NCBI RefSeq assembly: GCF_900291015.1
Contig: NZ_OLKL01000028.1
Coordinates: 51,195-115,194 of the forward strand
Direction of reading: 5' to 3'
Length of the DNA stretch: 64,000 nucleotides
Origin: Pseudomonas persica
GTDB taxonomy: Bacteria; Pseudomonadota; Gammaproteobacteria; Pseudomonadales; Pseudomonadaceae
The position numbers were made by a program, and so were the translations under genes. Of the stretch, positions 9,560 to 18,468 are shown one piece after another. A model generated the notes under the pieces. That model worked only from the letters and a program-made list of their open reading frames with translations. It was not told the origin of the DNA and made no database searches. Position 1 is the stretch's first letter. The number at the start of each line of letters is the position of its first letter.

Positions 9560-10873
9560 ATGAGACTCGCCAAATCGCTGTACTTCCAGATCCTCTGCGC
9601 CGTCCTGCTGGGCGTGGTGGTCGGTCACTTCTGGGCGCAACAGGCCGTTGCGCTCAAGCCGCTGGGTGATGCGTTCATCAAGCTGATCAAGATGATGATC
9701 GCGCCTGTGGTGTTCTGCACCATTGTCACCGGTATTGCCGGGATGACCGACAAGCGCTCCCTCGGGCGTTTGATGAGCAAGACTTTGCTGCTGTTCCTGA
9801 TCCTGACTGTCGTCAGCCTGATGATCGGCCTGGCAGCGGTATACCTGTTCCGCCCTGGTGTCGGCATGAATATCGACCCGGCCACGCTCAGCACCGAGGG
9901 GCTCGGCCAGTACGCCGCGTCTGCGGCGAAGCTCAGCGTGGTCGACTTCTTCATGCACATCATTCCCGACACGTTCATCGGGGCGTTCAACAAGGGTGAA
10001 GTGTTGCCGGTGCTGTTCATCGCGGTGCTCAGCGGTTTTGCCCTGTCGTCCATGGGCGAGAAGGGCAAGCCGGTACTCGATGTGCTGGAGTCTGCCTCGA
10101 CCATGGTGTTCCGCATCTTTGGCTACCTGATGCGTTTTGCCCCGGTCGGCGCCTTCGGTGCGCTGGCCTTCACCGTAGGGCAGTACGGCGTGACCTCCCT
10201 GGGGGCATTGGCCAAGCTGGTCGGTACGCTCTACATCGCCTGTGCGTTCTTCGTGCTGGTGGTGCTCGGTGGCATTTGCCGCGCCCATGGCTTCAGCCTG
10301 TGGAAGCTGCTGCGCTATTTCCGCGAAGAGTTTCTGGTGGTGCTCGGCACATCGTCCACCGAGCCCGTGCTGCCGCGCATGCTGGAAAAACTGGAGAAGC
10401 TGGGCTGCAAGAAAGGGGTGGTCGGGCTGGTGCTGCCAACCGGCTATTCGTTCAACCTCGACGGTACCGCCATCTATCTGTCGCTGGCAGCGGTGTTCAT
10501 CGCTCAAGCCTGCAACATCGACCTGAGCCTCGGTCAGACGGTGACCATGCTGGCGATCATGCTGTTGTCGTCCAAAGGCGCCGCCGGCGTGACCGGCAGC
10601 GGTTTCGTGGCGTTGGCCTCGACCCTCACCGTCATCCACGACATCCCGTTGGCAGGGCTTGCCTTGCTGATCGGCATCGATCGCTTCATGTCCGAAGCGC
10701 GCGCCCTGACCAGCCTGGCCAGCAACGCCGTGGCCACCGTGGTCATTTCACTGTCGGAGGGCGCTTGCGACCGGGAAACCTTGCAGCGCCGCCTGAACCG
10801 CACCCCGGCTGTACCGGCAGAGGTGGACGCTGCGCAGCCAGACTGGTCTGCCGAGCCTCGGCACCACGGCTGA
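9560..10873 (+). CDS. DctA-family dicarboxylate:cation symporter
   Basis: A 437-residue inner-membrane carrier of the DAACS (DctA/GltP) family. Visible motifs are LGDAFIKLIKMMIAPVVFCTIVTGI, the re-entrant-loop serine region LVVLGTSSTEPVLPRMLEKLE, GYSFNLDGTAIY and LLSSKGAAGVTGSGFVALASTL. DctA proteins import succinate, fumarate and malate. It follows the isomerase by 73 bp and precedes a citrate-family carrier. The housekeeping dctA gene is normally elsewhere, so this may be a paralogue specialised for the cluster's substrate. Symbol withheld for that reason. Confidence 0.88.
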   Translation: MRLAKSLYFQILCAVLLGVVVGHFWAQQAVALKPLGDAFIKLIKMMIAPVVFCTIVTGIAGMTDKRSLGRLMSKTLLLFLILTVVSLMIGLAAVYLFRPGVGMNIDPATLSTEGLGQYAASAAKLSVVDFFMHIIPDTFIGAFNKGEVLPVLFIAVLSGFALSSMGEKGKPVLDVLESASTMVFRIFGYLMRFAPVGAFGALAFTVGQYGVTSLGALAKLVGTLYIACAFFVLVVLGGICRAHGFSLWKLLRYFREEFLVVLGTSSTEPVLPRMLEKLEKLGCKKGVVGLVLPTGYSFNLDGTAIYLSLAAVFIAQACNIDLSLGQTVTMLAIMLLSSKGAAGVTGSGFVALASTLTVIHDIPLAGLALLIGIDRFMSEARALTSLASNAVATVVISLSEGACDRETLQRRLNRTPAVPAEVDAAQPDWSAEPRHHG

Positions 10874-10970
10874 GAACCTCTTTTACCTCCCGTTGTTGAC
10901 TTCACTCGACATCCCGGCGATGCCGAGTGGGGTAGGGGGCCGTCTGCCTTGCCGATGGCCGCAACAGAAT

Positions 10971-10978
10971 AAAAACAA
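10971..10978 (+). promoter_or_regulatory. Crc/Hfq CA motif before the CitMHS carrier
   Basis: AAAAACAA fits the AANAANAA motif bound by Hfq-Crc in Pseudomonas catabolite repression. It ends 11 bases before the ATG at 10990, overlapping the translation initiation region. The motif is seen; repression is inferred. Confidence 0.5.
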
Positions 10979-10989
10979 GAGAAAAAACC

Positions 10990-12294
10990 ATGCTCGCACT
11001 CCTGGGCCTGATCATGGTGGTGACCTTCACCTACCTGATCATGAGCAAACGTCTGTCGCCGATCGTTGCGCTCACCGTGGTACCCATTGTCTTTGCCGTG
11101 ATCGGCGGCTTTGCCCCGGAACTGGGCAAGATGATGCTCGATGGCTTGAAAATGGTGGCGCCCTCGGCGGCCCTGTTGCTGTTTGCCATCCTGTTCTTCG
11201 GCCTGATGATCGATGCCGGCCTGTTCGACCCGTTGATCCGCAAGATCCTCAAGCGCGTCAATGGCGACCCGATCAAGATCGCCATCGGTACCGCGCTGCT
11301 GTCGCTGCTGGTGGCGCTCGACGGTGACGGTACCACCACCTACATGATTACCTGCGCGGCCATGCTGCCACTGTACAAGCGCATTGGCATGAACCCGATG
11401 ATCCTCGCCACGGTATCGATGCTGTCGCTGAGCATCATGAGTGGCATGAGCCCCTGGGGTGGGCCGGCCACCCGGGCCATTGCCGCGCTCGGGCTGGATG
11501 CGACCGAGTATTTCATCCCGATGCTGCCGACCGTTATCGGCGGTGCGGCCTGGGTGGTGTTCACCGCCTACCTGCTGGGCCGCGCCGAGCGCCGACGTAT
11601 TGGCAACATCGCCCTGGAGTCTGGTGGCGGCAATTGCTACATCAAGGAAATCCTCGGCGACAACCCGCATAAGCGCCCACGCCTGGCCTATGTGAACCTG
11701 GTGCTGGTGATTGCTGTCATGACGGCTCTGGTGATGGGCGTCATGCACTCCGCACTGTTGTTCATGATCGGTTTCGTCGCGGCGCTGATGATCAACTACC
11801 CGCAGCTGGACCTGCAGAAGGAGCGCATCCTCGCCCACTCGGGCAACGCCATGACCGTGGTGCTGCTGGTGTTTGCCGCGGGCATCTTCGCGGGGATTTT
11901 CTCGGGCACCAAGATGGTCGATGCGCTGGCGCAGACCCTGGTCGACTGGATTCCCGAGGCGTGGAGCCACTGGTTCCCGCTGGTGGTGGCGCTGACCAGC
12001 ATGCCGCTGACCTTCGTCCTGTCCAATGATGCCTACTACTTTGGCGTGGTGCCGATCCTTGCCAACGCCGCAGCCGCCTATGGCATCGACCCGGTTGAAA
12101 TCGCCCGCGCCTCGGTGCTGGGGCAGCCGGTGCACCTGATGAGCCCGCTGGTGGCCTCGACCTTGCTGCTGGTGGGCATGGTCGATCGCGACATCGGCGA
12201 CTTCCAGAAGGCCACCGTGAAATGGGCGGTGCTGACATCGCTGGTCATTACCGCACTGGCCTTGCTCACAGGTGCCTTGTCCTTCTTCGTCTGA
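10990..12294 (+). CDS. CitMHS-family citrate/tricarboxylate transporter
   Basis: A 434-residue polytopic carrier of the CitMHS family (metal-citrate:proton symporters), with about 11-12 hydrophobic segments. Visible conserved stretches are LFFGLMIDAGLFDPLIRKIL, LVALDGDGTTTYMITCAAMLPLYKRIGMNP, MSGMSPWGGPATRAIAALG and LSNDAYYFGVVPIL. Family members carry citrate with Mg2+ or Ca2+. In this neighbourhood it could import tricarballylate or aconitate in place of the absent TcuC; that is inference. It lies 116 bp after the DctA-type gene and 58 bp before the porin. Confidence 0.9.
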   Translation: MLALLGLIMVVTFTYLIMSKRLSPIVALTVVPIVFAVIGGFAPELGKMMLDGLKMVAPSAALLLFAILFFGLMIDAGLFDPLIRKILKRVNGDPIKIAIGTALLSLLVALDGDGTTTYMITCAAMLPLYKRIGMNPMILATVSMLSLSIMSGMSPWGGPATRAIAALGLDATEYFIPMLPTVIGGAAWVVFTAYLLGRAERRRIGNIALESGGGNCYIKEILGDNPHKRPRLAYVNLVLVIAVMTALVMGVMHSALLFMIGFVAALMINYPQLDLQKERILAHSGNAMTVVLLVFAAGIFAGIFSGTKMVDALAQTLVDWIPEAWSHWFPLVVALTSMPLTFVLSNDAYYFGVVPILANAAAAYGIDPVEIARASVLGQPVHLMSPLVASTLLLVGMVDRDIGDFQKATVKWAVLTSLVITALALLTGALSFFV

Positions 12295-12328
12295 TCTGCA
12301 TCGGGCGCCGCTGGCGCCCACCTCATCC

Positions 12329-12339
12329 AAGAACAACAA
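12329..12339 (+). promoter_or_regulatory. Crc/Hfq CA motif before the OprD porin
   Basis: AAGAACAACAA contains the AANAANAA consensus and lies 13 bases before the porin ATG at 12353. It suggests that the porin, like the CitMHS carrier, is under catabolite repression by Hfq-Crc. Confidence 0.5.
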
Positions 12340-12352
12340 CAGAGTATCGAAC

Positions 12353-13606
12353 ATGTCCCGAACTGTTTTCCGTGGGGCCACTTGTGGCCTGCTGTGCGGC
12401 TGGCTGCCTGTGGCCGGCGCTGCCGGATTCATCGACGACGGCAAGCTCAAACTGCAGCTGCGCAACGTTTACTTCAACGAAAACTTCCGCGACGAACAAG
12501 GCATGAGCGCCCGCGCGGCAGCAACTGCCAAGAGTGAGCGGGTGGAATGGGCACAGGGTTTTCTGCTGGACTACCAATCTGGGTTCACTCAAGGCCCGCT
12601 GGGGCTGGGGCTCGATGCCCTGGGGCTGGTAGGCGTACGGCTCGATTCGGGCCGCGGCCGCAGCGGTACCGGCTTGCTGCCAGTGCATGACGATGGCCGT
12701 GCCGCGGACGAGTTCGCCAGTGCCGGGGTGACGGCCAAGGCGCGACTGGGGCAGACCGTGGTCAAGCATGGCACCTTGCTGCCCAAGACGCCAGTGCTGG
12801 TCTACAACGATGCGCGGTTGGTACCGCAGACCTACCAGGGCACGCAGCTGACCAGTACCGATGTCGATGGCCTGACCTTGACTGCCGGCCACCTCGACCG
12901 CTTCAAGCAGCGGGACTCCTCCGACAGCACTGGCCTGTTCCTGGATGGTTACAGCGGCGGCGAGTCTGGCGATTTCAGCTTTGCCGGTGCCGACTATGCC
13001 GTCAGCAAGCAGCTGCGCTTGAGCTACTTCCACGGCCAGCTCGAACATTTCTACCGCCAGGACTATGTCGGCCTGGTACACGACCTGCCGTTGGCCGGCG
13101 GGGTGTTCACCACCGACTTGCGCTATTTCAAGAGCCGCGACAGCGGAGCCGCCCATGCCGGCGAGATCGACAATGACATGTTCAGCGGGCAACTGGCCTA
13201 CACCCACTCCGGGCACACGGTCGGTGCTGGTTACCAAGTGCTCGACGGCGAGGCCGGGCTACCCTACATCAGCGGCGCGACGGTCTACTCGTTCAGTAAC
13301 GTTGGTATCGGCAAGTTCATCGAGGAAGAAGAGAAAACCTGGATGGCGAGCTATGCCTACAACTTTGCAGCGGCCGGCGTCCCCGGGCTCACCTTCATGG
13401 CGCGCTATCTGAGCGGCGACAACGGTCGTTCCGCGGACGCCGGGCTTAGCGAATGGGAGCGTGATGTGGAGCTTGCCTACGTGGTGCAATCGGGGCCGGT
13501 GAAAGGGTTGGGGGTGAAACTGCGCAACTACGTGTACCGTTCTGATTTTTCCCGAGGTCGCGACAGCAACCGGATCTACCTGACCTACGACATTGCCGTC
13601 TGGTAA
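12353..13606 (+). CDS. OprD-family outer-membrane porin (tricarboxylate cluster)
   Basis: A 417-residue protein with a signal peptide (MSRTVFRGATCGLLCGWLPVAG, likely cut after the alanines near residue 25). The mature start AAGFIDDGKLKLQLRNVYFNENF is typical of OprD-family substrate-specific channels, as are WAQGFLLDYQSGFTQGPLGLGLDALGL and the C-terminal IYLTYDIAVW ending in an aromatic residue. It ends a codirectional run of isomerase and carriers, so it probably admits the same acid across the outer membrane. The ATG at 12353 is fixed by the signal peptide; the upstream extension is not secretory. Confidence 0.9.
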   Translation: MSRTVFRGATCGLLCGWLPVAGAAGFIDDGKLKLQLRNVYFNENFRDEQGMSARAAATAKSERVEWAQGFLLDYQSGFTQGPLGLGLDALGLVGVRLDSGRGRSGTGLLPVHDDGRAADEFASAGVTAKARLGQTVVKHGTLLPKTPVLVYNDARLVPQTYQGTQLTSTDVDGLTLTAGHLDRFKQRDSSDSTGLFLDGYSGGESGDFSFAGADYAVSKQLRLSYFHGQLEHFYRQDYVGLVHDLPLAGGVFTTDLRYFKSRDSGAAHAGEIDNDMFSGQLAYTHSGHTVGAGYQVLDGEAGLPYISGATVYSFSNVGIGKFIEEEEKTWMASYAYNFAAAGVPGLTFMARYLSGDNGRSADAGLSEWERDVELAYVVQSGPVKGLGVKLRNYVYRSDFSRGRDSNRIYLTYDIAVW

Positions 13607-13709
13607 TGCGTCGGTGCGAGCGATGCGCTCAGAGCTGACCCCACCTCTTATGGAACACCACAAAACTCATTGCGCGACAGCGCAGCCCAAAGGGCTGGGT
13701 GATCTCCTG

Positions 13710-15221
13710 CTATACCTTCACCAGGTCGACATGCAGGCGATTGCGGCCTGCCTGCTTGGCGATGTACAGCGCCTGGTCGGCGCGTTCGAGCAGCGATGAG
13801 GGGCTGTCGAGCGCCGTTCCATCGGAGCAGGCGATGCCGATACTGGCGGTCACATGTCCGAAAGGGCTGCCCTGGTGCGGGATAGGTTGCAAGGCCAGGC
13901 GCTCAAGCATCAGCCTGGCAACGACGGCCGCTCCGTCGTTGTCGGTATCGGGCAGGATCACAGCCATTTCCTCACCCCCGTAGCGTGCCAGCAGGTCGCG
14001 TGGGCGGCGGATGCAGGAAGCGAGCAGGGAAGCTATCTGCTGCAAGCAGGCGTCGCCAGCCGGATGCCCATAGGTGTCGTTGTAGCGTTTGAAATGGTCG
14101 ATGTCGATCATCAGCAATGCCAGCGTGGTCCCATTTCGATGGGCAGTGCGGATCTCCTGGGTCAGCGCCTCGTCAAAGCAGCGCCTGTTGGCAAGCCCCG
14201 TCAGCGCATCATGCATCGCCAGGCTTTCGAGCTGCTGGTTGCTGTCAAGCAACTGCTGTTGGGTCAGTCGAAGTTCGCTTTCGACCGCGTTTCGCCGGCT
14301 CATGGCTCGAATCAGCAGCCAGCCAATGGCTCCGGTCAGTGCGAGTAGCGCAGCGACCACCAGCGCCGACAGCAGCGCCTCGAGCCGCCAGGCTGAGAGG
14401 GCTTCCTGCTTGCCCAGTGCGACCGTTGTCACCAGGGGCAGCTTGTCACTCTTGCGAAACGCATAGAGGCGCTCCACGCCGTCCAGGCTGGAGGTGAATG
14501 ATGCGGTGCCCGCGGACTGGTCGATGAGGTACTTGGTGAAGATTGGCGACTTGGAAAAGTTGCGTCCCATGTCCTGTTCCCGAAACGGATAGCGCACCAG
14601 CATGGAACCGTCGGTGTAGGACAGCCCGATGGCACCGTCATGGCCGACGTCCAGCTTGCCGAAAAGCTGCAGGAAGTTCTCCACGCCAAGTGTCACGGCA
14701 ACAACGCCGGCGAATTCGCCGCGGTCATCGTTGAATCGCCGGCTGATGGTAATTACCCATTCCTGGGTGACGCGGCTACGGATGGGCAGGCCGATGAAGG
14801 GGGCGCGGGACGGGTCGTCACGGTGGTGTATGAAAAAAGCGCGGTCGCTGCTGTTGGCACCGACCGGGATCGGACGGTTGGATGACATGAGCCAGCGCCC
14901 ATCCTTGGCGTAGATGGTGATGCCGCTCATTGGCGGCATCAATGGTTGCTGACGCTCGACCAGCTGACCCAGACGTTCGATCTGCGCCGGACCGGCCCCC
15001 TCGGTTTCCAGGCGTTCGGCCAGGCCCAGCAACAGCATTGAGCTCTGTCGGACGATACCTTCTGAATAGGTGGACAGTGCCTGGGTCAGGTTCAGGCCAT
15101 GGACGTTGATATCTTCCAGCGCGCGCTCGCGAGAGGCCATTACCTTCCACAGCGTCAACGAGGCAAGAGAACAACCGATGACCGATAGCAGTAGCACAAC
15201 GAGATGGATGTCACGCTTCAC
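13710..15221 (-). CDS. Membrane diguanylate cyclase with periplasmic CACHE-type sensor
   Basis: A 503-residue protein: a first membrane helix at about residues 7-27, a periplasmic double-CACHE-like region to about 280, a second helix (ALVVAALLALTGAIGWLLI) and a C-terminal GGDEF domain from about 340. The active-site signature is RYGGEEMAVILP, a GGEEM variant of GGDEF that keeps the catalytic acidic residues. An RPRD inhibitory site sits five residues upstream, so product inhibition by c-di-GMP is expected. The input ligand is unknown. It converges on the OprD gene with about 100 bp between; that gap has a small CAGCCC/GGGCTG stem near 13680 without a T-tract. Confidence 0.92.
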   Translation of the reverse strand: MKRDIHLVVLLLSVIGCSLASLTLWKVMASRERALEDINVHGLNLTQALSTYSEGIVRQSSMLLLGLAERLETEGAGPAQIERLGQLVERQQPLMPPMSGITIYAKDGRWLMSSNRPIPVGANSSDRAFFIHHRDDPSRAPFIGLPIRSRVTQEWVITISRRFNDDRGEFAGVVAVTLGVENFLQLFGKLDVGHDGAIGLSYTDGSMLVRYPFREQDMGRNFSKSPIFTKYLIDQSAGTASFTSSLDGVERLYAFRKSDKLPLVTTVALGKQEALSAWRLEALLSALVVAALLALTGAIGWLLIRAMSRRNAVESELRLTQQQLLDSNQQLESLAMHDALTGLANRRCFDEALTQEIRTAHRNGTTLALLMIDIDHFKRYNDTYGHPAGDACLQQIASLLASCIRRPRDLLARYGGEEMAVILPDTDNDGAAVVARLMLERLALQPIPHQGSPFGHVTASIGIACSDGTALDSPSSLLERADQALYIAKQAGRNRLHVDLVKV

Positions 15222-15381
15222 GTCAATTCACGCGCCTTTTTCCCTAAAGACCAAGCTGAGCGTCGACACGCTTTAACTAACCAGACGGTCAGGAAGTAAC
15301 TGCCTGGTTCATGCCCGAAAATATAGCACCTAATTTGCTGGAGCGTCCGACAGAATCACGCGCGCTGGCAGATTCCACTTG

Positions 15382-16482
15382 TTATCTTCCAACAGGGTTT
15401 TCAGAAGTGTGAGCATGATGATTGGACCAGTAACCCTGGACGTAGCGCACGGTCTTCTCCAAAGTCTGCGCCATGTCGGGATGTGCCAACTGATACTTTC
15501 GTTCCAGTTGCTGGCTGTTACGCATGTCGAAGCGCTGTGTCTGAATGAAGTTCAATGACTCGGGGCTGATCGCGAATCTGGCCGCCAGTCCGGGAATCGT
15601 CAATAGCCACTTGAGCAACCCTATCGGTACATGGCGGCGGGGGGCCTTGATCTTCAGCGTTTTTGCCAGTTGCTCGAGCATACCCTGCAAGTTCGGAGTG
15701 TGCTCGAAGAGCGCCAGGACCTGCCGGTTGGCCATCGTGGGGTCGAATGCCACGCAGGTCATCATCTTCACCAGGTAATCGACGCTGACCAATGGCAACC
15801 AGTGCCTGGCCGAACCGGGGACAGCCTTGAACCGGCCCTGGGCCAGATTTCGAATGAGTTCGGCCAGAGGTTGTCCTTCAGGGATGTGCCCACTCTCGCT
15901 GTGGCCACACACCGTGGCAGGATGAACGATCGAGTAATCTGCGCCCGCTTCCTGCATGTAACGGATGACGGCAAAATGGGACTCCAGCTTGCTGCCTTCG
16001 TAGCCGCCTGCACGGCTGTAGACTGCGGGCCAATGGGTGTTTTCAGGGCGCTCGTTATCAACCCCGATACTCGCAAGGTGGCTGAGGTTTTGCAGCATAT
16101 AGCCGCCCACCATCAGCAAGCGGATGCGCTGGCTCGCCGCGAGCCTGGCGACTCTCAGCGCCCCTTGTACATTGACGGCGCGGGCCTGCTCCATTGTCAG
16201 GCCCCAGGTGAACTGCGCCGCGAGGTGGAAGATAACCGCGGCCGACGACACGCATTGCTTGTCTGTTTCGCTGAGTCCGAGCTGTTCCCTGCTGATATCT
16301 CCTTCGACGGCATGGATATACGCAGGGTTACCGCCCAGTCGGCCTACCTGCTCTCTGAGACGCTCGATGTTTTCAGGGTTGCGCATAAGCACCCGGGTCG
16401 TGTGCCCTGTTGCAGTGAGATGTGCCAATAAGTGTTGACCCACAAACCCACTACCGCCTGTGACGAAGCATTCCACGCTCAT
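15382..16482 (-). CDS. NAD(P)-dependent epimerase/reductase, extended SDR family
   Basis: A 366-residue extended short-chain dehydrogenase. The cofactor loop TGGSGFVGQHLLAHL is at residues 8-22 and HLAAQFTWG follows. The usual YxxxK appears as YEGSK. The family covers nucleotide-sugar epimerases, ketoreductases and 3-beta-HSD-like enzymes, and the substrate is not evident. It is divergent from a MerR gene and carries a MerR-type promoter with an over-long spacer, so it is very likely induced by that MerR protein. The 160-bp gap between its 3' end and the cyclase start contains nothing recognised. Confidence 0.85.
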   Translation of the reverse strand: MSVECFVTGGSGFVGQHLLAHLTATGHTTRVLMRNPENIERLREQVGRLGGNPAYIHAVEGDISREQLGLSETDKQCVSSAAVIFHLAAQFTWGLTMEQARAVNVQGALRVARLAASQRIRLLMVGGYMLQNLSHLASIGVDNERPENTHWPAVYSRAGGYEGSKLESHFAVIRYMQEAGADYSIVHPATVCGHSESGHIPEGQPLAELIRNLAQGRFKAVPGSARHWLPLVSVDYLVKMMTCVAFDPTMANRQVLALFEHTPNLQGMLEQLAKTLKIKAPRRHVPIGLLKWLLTIPGLAARFAISPESLNFIQTQRFDMRNSQQLERKYQLAHPDMAQTLEKTVRYVQGYWSNHHAHTSENPVGR

Positions 16483-16511
16483 GTCCGAACCCTTGTCTGG
16501 ATGATCGGCGC

Positions 16512-16543
16512 AGGCTAAGGTGTAGAGCGTACTCTACAGTCAA
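16512..16543 (-). promoter_or_regulatory. MerR-type promoter/operator for the SDR gene
   Basis: On the minus strand there is a -35 TTGACT (16543-16538), a 20-bp spacer and a -10 TAGCCT (16517-16512). The spacer is filled by a perfect dyad, TGTAGAG-4 bp-CTCTACA (16521-16538). A 19-20 bp spacer with a central dyad is the hallmark of promoters activated by MerR proteins through DNA distortion. It lies in the 73-bp gap between the SDR gene and merR and probably controls both. Confidence 0.8.
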
Positions 16544-16555
16544 GGGATTTTTATT

Positions 16556-16960
16556 TTGAAGATTGGAGAACTGGAGCGCCGCAGTGGGATCGGCCGCCAT
16601 ACAGTGCGCTATTACGAGCAACTCGGGCTAATCGTGGCCCATCGGCAAGCCAACAACTACCGCAGATATAGCGACCAGACCGTTGTTGATCTGGCCTTCA
16701 TTCAGAGTGCCCAGCGCGGCGGCTTTTCACTCGCCGAGATCGGCGACATCCTTGCCGCCAAGCGGGGTAATACGATCGATTGTGCCCAAGGCGCGGCCCT
16801 CGTCGCCAGCAAGATGGCCGAAGTTCAAGCGAAGATCACCACGCTGCAAGCCGCCTATGTGTTGCTGGACGCGGAGCGTGCAAAGCTTGAGGCCAGCGCA
16901 ATTGCCAACGGACTGACCATTCCTCGCCTTGCTGCGAATTTGCATGGCTCGACGCTGTAG
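16556..16960 (+). CDS. MerR-family regulator (TTG start), probable activator of the SDR gene
   Basis: A 134-residue MerR protein. The winged helix reads MKIGELERRSGIGRHTVRYYEQLGLI and is followed by a dimerisation coiled coil (about residues 75-120). One cysteine lies in the IDCAQGAAL segment at the start of the coiled coil, which may form part of a sensor site. The start codon is TTG with AAGGGA about 8 bases upstream; no closer ATG exists before the conserved domain. It is divergent from the SDR gene and the operator lies between them. The inducer is unknown. Confidence 0.85.
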   Translation: MKIGELERRSGIGRHTVRYYEQLGLIVAHRQANNYRRYSDQTVVDLAFIQSAQRGGFSLAEIGDILAAKRGNTIDCAQGAALVASKMAEVQAKITTLQAAYVLLDAERAKLEASAIANGLTIPRLAANLHGSTL

Positions 16961-16971
16961 CTTGTTTATTC

Positions 16972-16990
16972 GCAATTATTTCTCATTTAC
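16972..16990 (+). promoter_or_regulatory. Probable Fur box before the FecI-type sigma gene
   Basis: The AT-rich 19 bases reading GCAATTATTTCTCATTTAC match about 10 of 19 positions of the classical Fur consensus and resemble the boxes in front of other Pseudomonas fecI genes. They lie about 45 bases before the GTG start at 17036. Iron repression through Fur is inferred. Confidence 0.4.
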
Positions 16991-17035
16991 ACTTGTGTCT
17001 TGTTTTCGGGGCCTACCTCTTTTCCAGGATGCATC

Positions 17036-17560
17036 GTGTCGTTCGATCCCGCCAAACCGACGCTGCTGTCTACATTGGTACGTCACTATGACGAGCTGGT
17101 GGACCACATTCGCCGACGCTTCGGCGACAGAAGCATGGCGCGCGATGTAGTGCATGACGTGTGTGTGCAGTTGCTTGAGCGCGGTGAGCAAGAAAACGTT
17201 CGGACCCCGCTGGCGTTGCTACGAAAAATCTCCAACGACACTGCCGTGAGTCGCTATCGTAGCGACCGTCGCCGAAGCGCCTGGGTGGAGGCGGTCTCCG
17301 AGCTTCCTGAAGTGGCCTGCCCGGCAGCCACCCCGATGAGCCGGTATGACACCGAGCGCGAGTTTCAATTGCTCGTCCGTGCTATCGCAGACCTCCCACC
17401 GCGCTGCCAGGCCGTTTTTGTCATGCATAAAATTCACGAAATGCCCCAGGCAGAAGTAGCCGATCGCCTGGGTATTTCCATCAAGACAGTGGAAAAGCAC
17501 CTGCGCCTTGGGTTGGCAGCCTGCAGGCAACGGCTTGGACGTGATGAGGTGCATGCATGA
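17036..17560 (+). CDS. FecI-family ECF sigma factor
   Basis: A 174-residue iron-starvation ECF sigma factor. Region 2 is visible as HYDELVDHIRRRFGDRSMARDVVHDVCVQLLE, and region 4 as LPPRCQAVFVMHKIHEMPQAEVADRLGISIKTVEKHLRLGLAACRQRL. A GTG at 17036 with AGGAT upstream is preferred; the frame stays open to a TTG at 17000, which would add 12 residues without homology. Its stop overlaps the anti-sigma ATG (ATGA), and the TonB receptor follows, giving the standard sigma/anti-sigma/receptor cell-surface signalling trio. Confidence 0.9.
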   Translation: MSFDPAKPTLLSTLVRHYDELVDHIRRRFGDRSMARDVVHDVCVQLLERGEQENVRTPLALLRKISNDTAVSRYRSDRRRSAWVEAVSELPEVACPAATPMSRYDTEREFQLLVRAIADLPPRCQAVFVMHKIHEMPQAEVADRLGISIKTVEKHLRLGLAACRQRLGRDEVHA

Positions 17561-18393
17561 CGAAGAAGCCCGAACAGGCGCCATTGGACGAGGCTCTGGG
17601 GCGACATCGTGAAGAGCTCAAGCACCTGTTTCCCATACCGCCGTCCAGGCCTGCGCGCTCGAAAGCGCTAAAGTCAGCGGGTATCACGCTAACGGTTGCG
17701 ATCACCTTGGCAGCCCTGGCCTGGCTGAACCCCACCTACAAGAGCGAGCATTTCGCTACCGCCATTGGTGAGCGGCGCGCTGTACAGCTGAGCGATGGAA
17801 GTAAACTGCTGCTCGACAGTGGCACGCATGTCGAGATCAGTTGGCGTCTACTCAGTCGTGAGGTCGGCCTGCGCTCTGGGCAAGCCCTCTTCGATGTGTC
17901 CTCGGCCGTGTACCGCCCCTTCATCGTGTCCGCAGGCCTGGCGAAAGTCGAGGTGCTCGGTACGCTGTTCAATGTTCGCCGGCTGGATAACGACGCCGTT
18001 CGTGTGACCCTGGCCCGTGGGCGCGTGGACGTCGCCGTGGCAACTGCAGCACAAGCGGCTGTCTCCCTCAGGCCAGGGCAACAGGTCGACTCGATTGGTG
18101 GGCAACTGATGCCAGTAGCGAAGGTCGACGCCGCCAAGGCGATGGCCTGGAAAGATGATCGCATCGTGTTCGAGCAGACGCCGCTGGATGAGGCGGTGTC
18201 GTTGCTGCGCCACTATCGCAAGGCGGCCATTGAACTGAACGACCCAAGCTTGGCTGCACTCACGGTGACAGGGGTCTTCGAGGCGCACAATGTCGACCTG
18301 CTGCTGGACCTGCTACCGAGCATCCTGCCCGTCGCCGTGCTGCAACAAGAGGATGGCAGCGTCCGGATTCAACGCAAAACGATAAGAAAATAA
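17557..18393 (+). CDS. FecR-family anti-sigma factor / signal transducer
   Basis: A 278-residue inner-membrane protein: a cytoplasmic N-terminus of about 40 residues that would bind the sigma factor, one membrane helix (SAGITLTVAITLAALAWL, about 40-57) and a periplasmic FecR domain (RRAVQLSDGSKLLLDSGTHVEI, then VEVLGTLFNVR). The C-terminal periplasmic part (FEQTPLDEAVSLLRHYRKAAIELND and on) resembles the STN-binding region. It receives the signal from the receptor's N-terminal domain when ligand is bound. It is translationally coupled to the sigma gene by a 4-bp overlap. Confidence 0.9.
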   Translation: MTKKPEQAPLDEALGRHREELKHLFPIPPSRPARSKALKSAGITLTVAITLAALAWLNPTYKSEHFATAIGERRAVQLSDGSKLLLDSGTHVEISWRLLSREVGLRSGQALFDVSSAVYRPFIVSAGLAKVEVLGTLFNVRRLDNDAVRVTLARGRVDVAVATAAQAAVSLRPGQQVDSIGGQLMPVAKVDAAKAMAWKDDRIVFEQTPLDEAVSLLRHYRKAAIELNDPSLAALTVTGVFEAHNVDLLLDLLPSILPVAVLQQEDGSVRIQRKTIRK

Positions 18394-18468
18394 TTCTCAG
18401 GCGCAGGTAGGGTTTCCCGATTCCCATGGCGGCTATTGAAAAAAGCCCAACTAAAAGGAACTCGAGAA

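Noticed and set aside
10534..12465. A long open frame of 643 codons on the minus strand opposite the DctA and CitMHS genes
   Set aside because: Its composition (rich in His, Gln, Arg) is the usual antisense shadow of a GC-rich membrane-protein gene; both plus-strand genes are clear family members.
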